Shown: piece after piece, positions 30,339-32,407 of the stretch
Numbering within the stretch: position 1 is the stretch's first letter
Layout: the number at the start of each line of letters is the position of its first letter
Source: an uncultured Bacilli bacterium
GTDB taxonomy: Bacteria > Bacillota_I > Bacilli_A > RF39 > UBA660
Length of the DNA stretch: 32,407 nt
Reading direction: 5' to 3'
Assembly: GCA_934095965.1 (NCBI GenBank)
Contig: CAKOKR010000013.1
Location: 1-32,407, forward strand
Notes under the pieces: generated by a model
Seen by the model: only the letters and a program-made list of their open reading frames with translations
The model's database searches: none
What the model was told of the DNA's origin: nothing
Made by a program: the position numbers and the translations under genes

Positions 30339-32149
30339 AAAAGATAAAATTTAATGAAGATTTAATACGTATATTAATAAGTGCTGTACTTCTTATAATA
30401 AGTATGTTTTTGAAAAATTTTAAAACAGCATATTTGATTGTAATTGTAATAAGTTATGTTTTTGTATCAAAAAAAGTATATGAAAATGCTTTAAAAAACA
30501 TTAAAAAGAAAGAATTATTTGATGAAAACTTACTTATGATTATTGCAACACTCGGAGCCTTTTATATAAAAGAATATCCAGAAGCAGTACTTGTAATGTT
30601 ATTATTTTCACTCGGAGAATATCTAAGTGATCAAGCTATTGATAATTCTAAAAAAGCTATTATTGAATTAATGGATTTAAGAAGTGATAAAACAAGACTT
30701 AAAAATGGAGAACTAGTAAGTACTAAAAAAGTTAAATTAAATGATATAATAATTGTTAATCCAGGTGAAAAAATACCTTTAGATGGAATAATTATAAATG
30801 GGGTAAGTCACTTAGATACAAAAAATTTAACTGGTGAATCAAAACCTTTAAGTGTTAAAAAAGGAGATACTGTATTAAGTGGTACCATTAATATCGAAGG
30901 TATATTAGAAATAAATTCAACATCAACATATAAAACTAGTACAGCAAGTAAAATAATTGATATTATGGAACATGCTGATGAAAAGAAAGCTAAAACAGAA
31001 AAGTTTATAACTAAGTTTTCTAAAATATATACTCCGATAGTGGTTTTATTATCTATACTTATCGTAGTTATTCCAACAATTCTAGGATGTGACTTTAATA
31101 CATGGTTATATCGTGCTTTAGAAATGCTTGTTATATCATGTCCATGTGCACTAGTAATATCAGTACCTTTAGGTTATTTTGCAGGAATTGGTCGTGCAAG
31201 TAAGGAAGGTATCCTTATAAAGGGAAGTAATGAACTAGATAATTTAAGTAATATAAAAACTATATTATTTGATAAAACAGGAACCCTTACAAAAGGAGTA
31301 TTTGAAGTAACAAAGATAAATGGGGATACTCATGAAGTATTAAAAGTAGCAGCTAATGCTGAGGCACATTCTAATCATCCAATTGGTAAATCAATAGTTA
31401 GTGCTTATAATAGAGCTTTAGATATGAAGATAACTAATTATAAAGAAATAGCAGGTCTTGGTATAAGTTGCAAGTTAGATAAAGAAAAAGTACTCGTAGG
31501 TAAGAAAGAATTACTTTTAGAAAATAATATAGATGTTGATGAAATTGATTCAGTTGGAACAGTTATTTATGTTGCAAAAAACAATAAATGTATTGGAAGT
31601 ATTATTATTAGTGATAAGATAAAAGATAATGCTAAAGAAACTCTAGAAGACTTAAGAGGTGAACTTGTTGAAAATCTAGTAGTATTATCCGGTGATAAAG
31701 ATGAAGTAGTGGAAGATTTAGCAAAAAAATTAAATCTTGATGCTTATCATGCTGAATTATTACCTGAAGATAAAATCAAATTACTTAAAGAATACCAAAT
31801 ATTTGGAAATGTTGCTTTTGTTGGTGATGGAATAAATGATGCCCCGGTAATTAAGTTATCAGACATTGGTATAGCAATGGGTGGAATAGGAAGTGATGCA
31901 ACAATCGAAGCAAGTGATATTGTTTTAATGAATGATGATTTAAGTAGTATCACAAAAGCTATAAGAATAAGTAAATTAACTAAAAGAATAATTTTAAATA
32001 ATATAATATTTGCAATAATCTTTAAATTATTAATGTTAATTTTAGCAATAGTGGGAATAACACCGATATACTTAGCTGTATTTGCAGATGTCGGAGTAAC
32101 ATTATTATCAGTATTAAATAGCTTAAGAATCTTTAAAAAAGTTCTATAA
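30335..32149 (+). CDS. P1B-type heavy-metal efflux ATPase (Zn/Cd type)
   Basis: An ATP-driven pump that exports soft metal cations. The metal channel motif is SCPCALV (C269, C271), the phosphorylated Asp is D313 in DKTGTLTKG, and the P1B-specific HP is in HSNHPIG. LTGES (actuator domain), VGDGINDAP and a last-membrane-helix Asp in FADVGVTLL complete the Zn/Cd/Pb (ZntA/CadA) pattern. At 604 residues it has no N-terminal metal-binding domain: the protein starts directly with membrane helices, whereas CadA/ZntA usually have a CxxC domain of about 100 residues. It is coupled to the repressor gene; with it, a metal-inducible detoxification operon. Confidence 0.95.
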   Translation: MKKIKFNEDLIRILISAVLLIISMFLKNFKTAYLIVIVISYVFVSKKVYENALKNIKKKELFDENLLMIIATLGAFYIKEYPEAVLVMLLFSLGEYLSDQAIDNSKKAIIELMDLRSDKTRLKNGELVSTKKVKLNDIIIVNPGEKIPLDGIIINGVSHLDTKNLTGESKPLSVKKGDTVLSGTINIEGILEINSTSTYKTSTASKIIDIMEHADEKKAKTEKFITKFSKIYTPIVVLLSILIVVIPTILGCDFNTWLYRALEMLVISCPCALVISVPLGYFAGIGRASKEGILIKGSNELDNLSNIKTILFDKTGTLTKGVFEVTKINGDTHEVLKVAANAEAHSNHPIGKSIVSAYNRALDMKITNYKEIAGLGISCKLDKEKVLVGKKELLLENNIDVDEIDSVGTVIYVAKNNKCIGSIIISDKIKDNAKETLEDLRGELVENLVVLSGDKDEVVEDLAKKLNLDAYHAELLPEDKIKLLKEYQIFGNVAFVGDGINDAPVIKLSDIGIAMGGIGSDATIEASDIVLMNDDLSSITKAIRISKLTKRIILNNIIFAIIFKLLMLILAIVGITPIYLAVFADVGVTLLSVLNSLRIFKKVL

Positions 32150-32165
32150 TTAAGAAAAATTAAAG

Positions 32166-32202
32166 AAAATGACATAAATATTATAAAAAATGTCATTTTT
32201 TT
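32166..32202 (+). terminator. rho-independent terminator of the efflux operon
   Basis: AAAATGACAT pairs perfectly with ATGTCATTTT around a 14-base AT loop and is followed by further T. Confidence 0.8.
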
Positions 32203-32203
32203 G

Positions 32204-32232
32204 TTTACAAGTAATGATTTATATAGTATAAT
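32204..32232 (+). promoter_or_regulatory. upstream promoter (P1) of the tRNA locus
   Basis: TTTACA (32204-32209), 17 bases, TATAAT (32227-32232). About 107 bases of apparently non-coding leader separate it from the tRNA; nothing was recognised in that leader apart from the second promoter. Confidence 0.7.
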
Positions 32233-32290
32233 TTTATTACGTCGTTGAGATGTGGTGAGAAAAAATTAACAAGAAATTTCATTAAAACTA

Positions 32291-32319
32291 TTGCAAATAT
32301 TTAAAAAATAGTATAAAAT
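32291..32319 (+). promoter_or_regulatory. downstream promoter (P2) of the tRNA locus
   Basis: TTGCAA (32291-32296), 17 bases, TAAAAT (32314-32319), 19 bases before the tRNA. Tandem promoters are usual for stable RNA operons. Confidence 0.5.
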
Positions 32320-32338
32320 GAAAAAGGTTTCTGTTAGT

Positions 32339-32407
<69 letters not shown>

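Overview
The window is very AT-rich, densely coded DNA from a Gram-positive (Firmicutes) bacterium of the low-GC Bacilli/Mollicutes-like kind. The evidence is Ser/Thr kinase PrkC with PASTA domains, an LTA-synthase-like sulfatase, RbgA/RsgA GTPases, consensus SigA-type promoters (TTGNNN-17-TATAAT) and AAGGAGG ribosome sites. TGA is a true stop codon here: several housekeeping genes end in TGA, often as ATGA overlaps, and reading TGA as Trp would fuse priA to the next gene. An uncultured gut lineage of the RF39/Erysipelotrichia sort would fit, but that is inference.

Layout. Positions 1-84 are the tail of an IS3-family insertion sequence. Positions 140-3641 hold a minimal protein-kinase-like gene on the minus strand and a divergent four-gene ABC-transporter operon with three unfamiliar membrane proteins. 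A short UvrD/Rep-type helicase (minus) meets it convergently. Positions 5067-8906 carry a degenerate alanine-racemase-fold protein, rplS with its own promoter, leader hairpin and terminator, lepB, a membrane/coiled-coil protein, a tiny orphan transcription unit, and a pair made of a stand-alone tRNA-binding domain and a MazG-like pyrophosphohydrolase.

Positions 9025-11734 are accessory: a queuosine-salvage (Qng1/DUF2419) gene followed by a nucleoside 2-deoxyribosyltransferase-like gene, then an intact RhuM gene flanked by a decayed RhuM copy and decayed DUF1016 (YhcG) fragments. Both decayed genes have TGA where the family has Trp.

Positions 11771-24650 are a housekeeping block: rbgA-rnhB-LTA-synthase-like-topA with overlapping ends, then fmt-(unknown)-pgsA-rlmN-prpC-prkC-rsgA-rpe. 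This is a rearranged form of the Firmicutes fmt/rlmN/prpC/prkC/rsgA/rpe cluster and joins translation initiation, phospholipid synthesis, cell-wall signalling and ribosome assembly. priA follows from its own promoter.

Positions 26882-29949 are envelope genes: a LiaF-like membrane protein and a DUF4097 beta-repeat protein in one operon, then a secreted protein with two dockerin-like and two InlB-type repeats that is broken by a one-base frameshift. Positions 29978-32149 are a metal-efflux operon (ArsR/SmtB repressor plus P1B ATPase) with a canonical SmtB-type operator directly downstream of the promoter. The window ends inside a tRNA-Ile(GAT) gene driven by tandem promoters. No CRISPR array or rRNA was seen.
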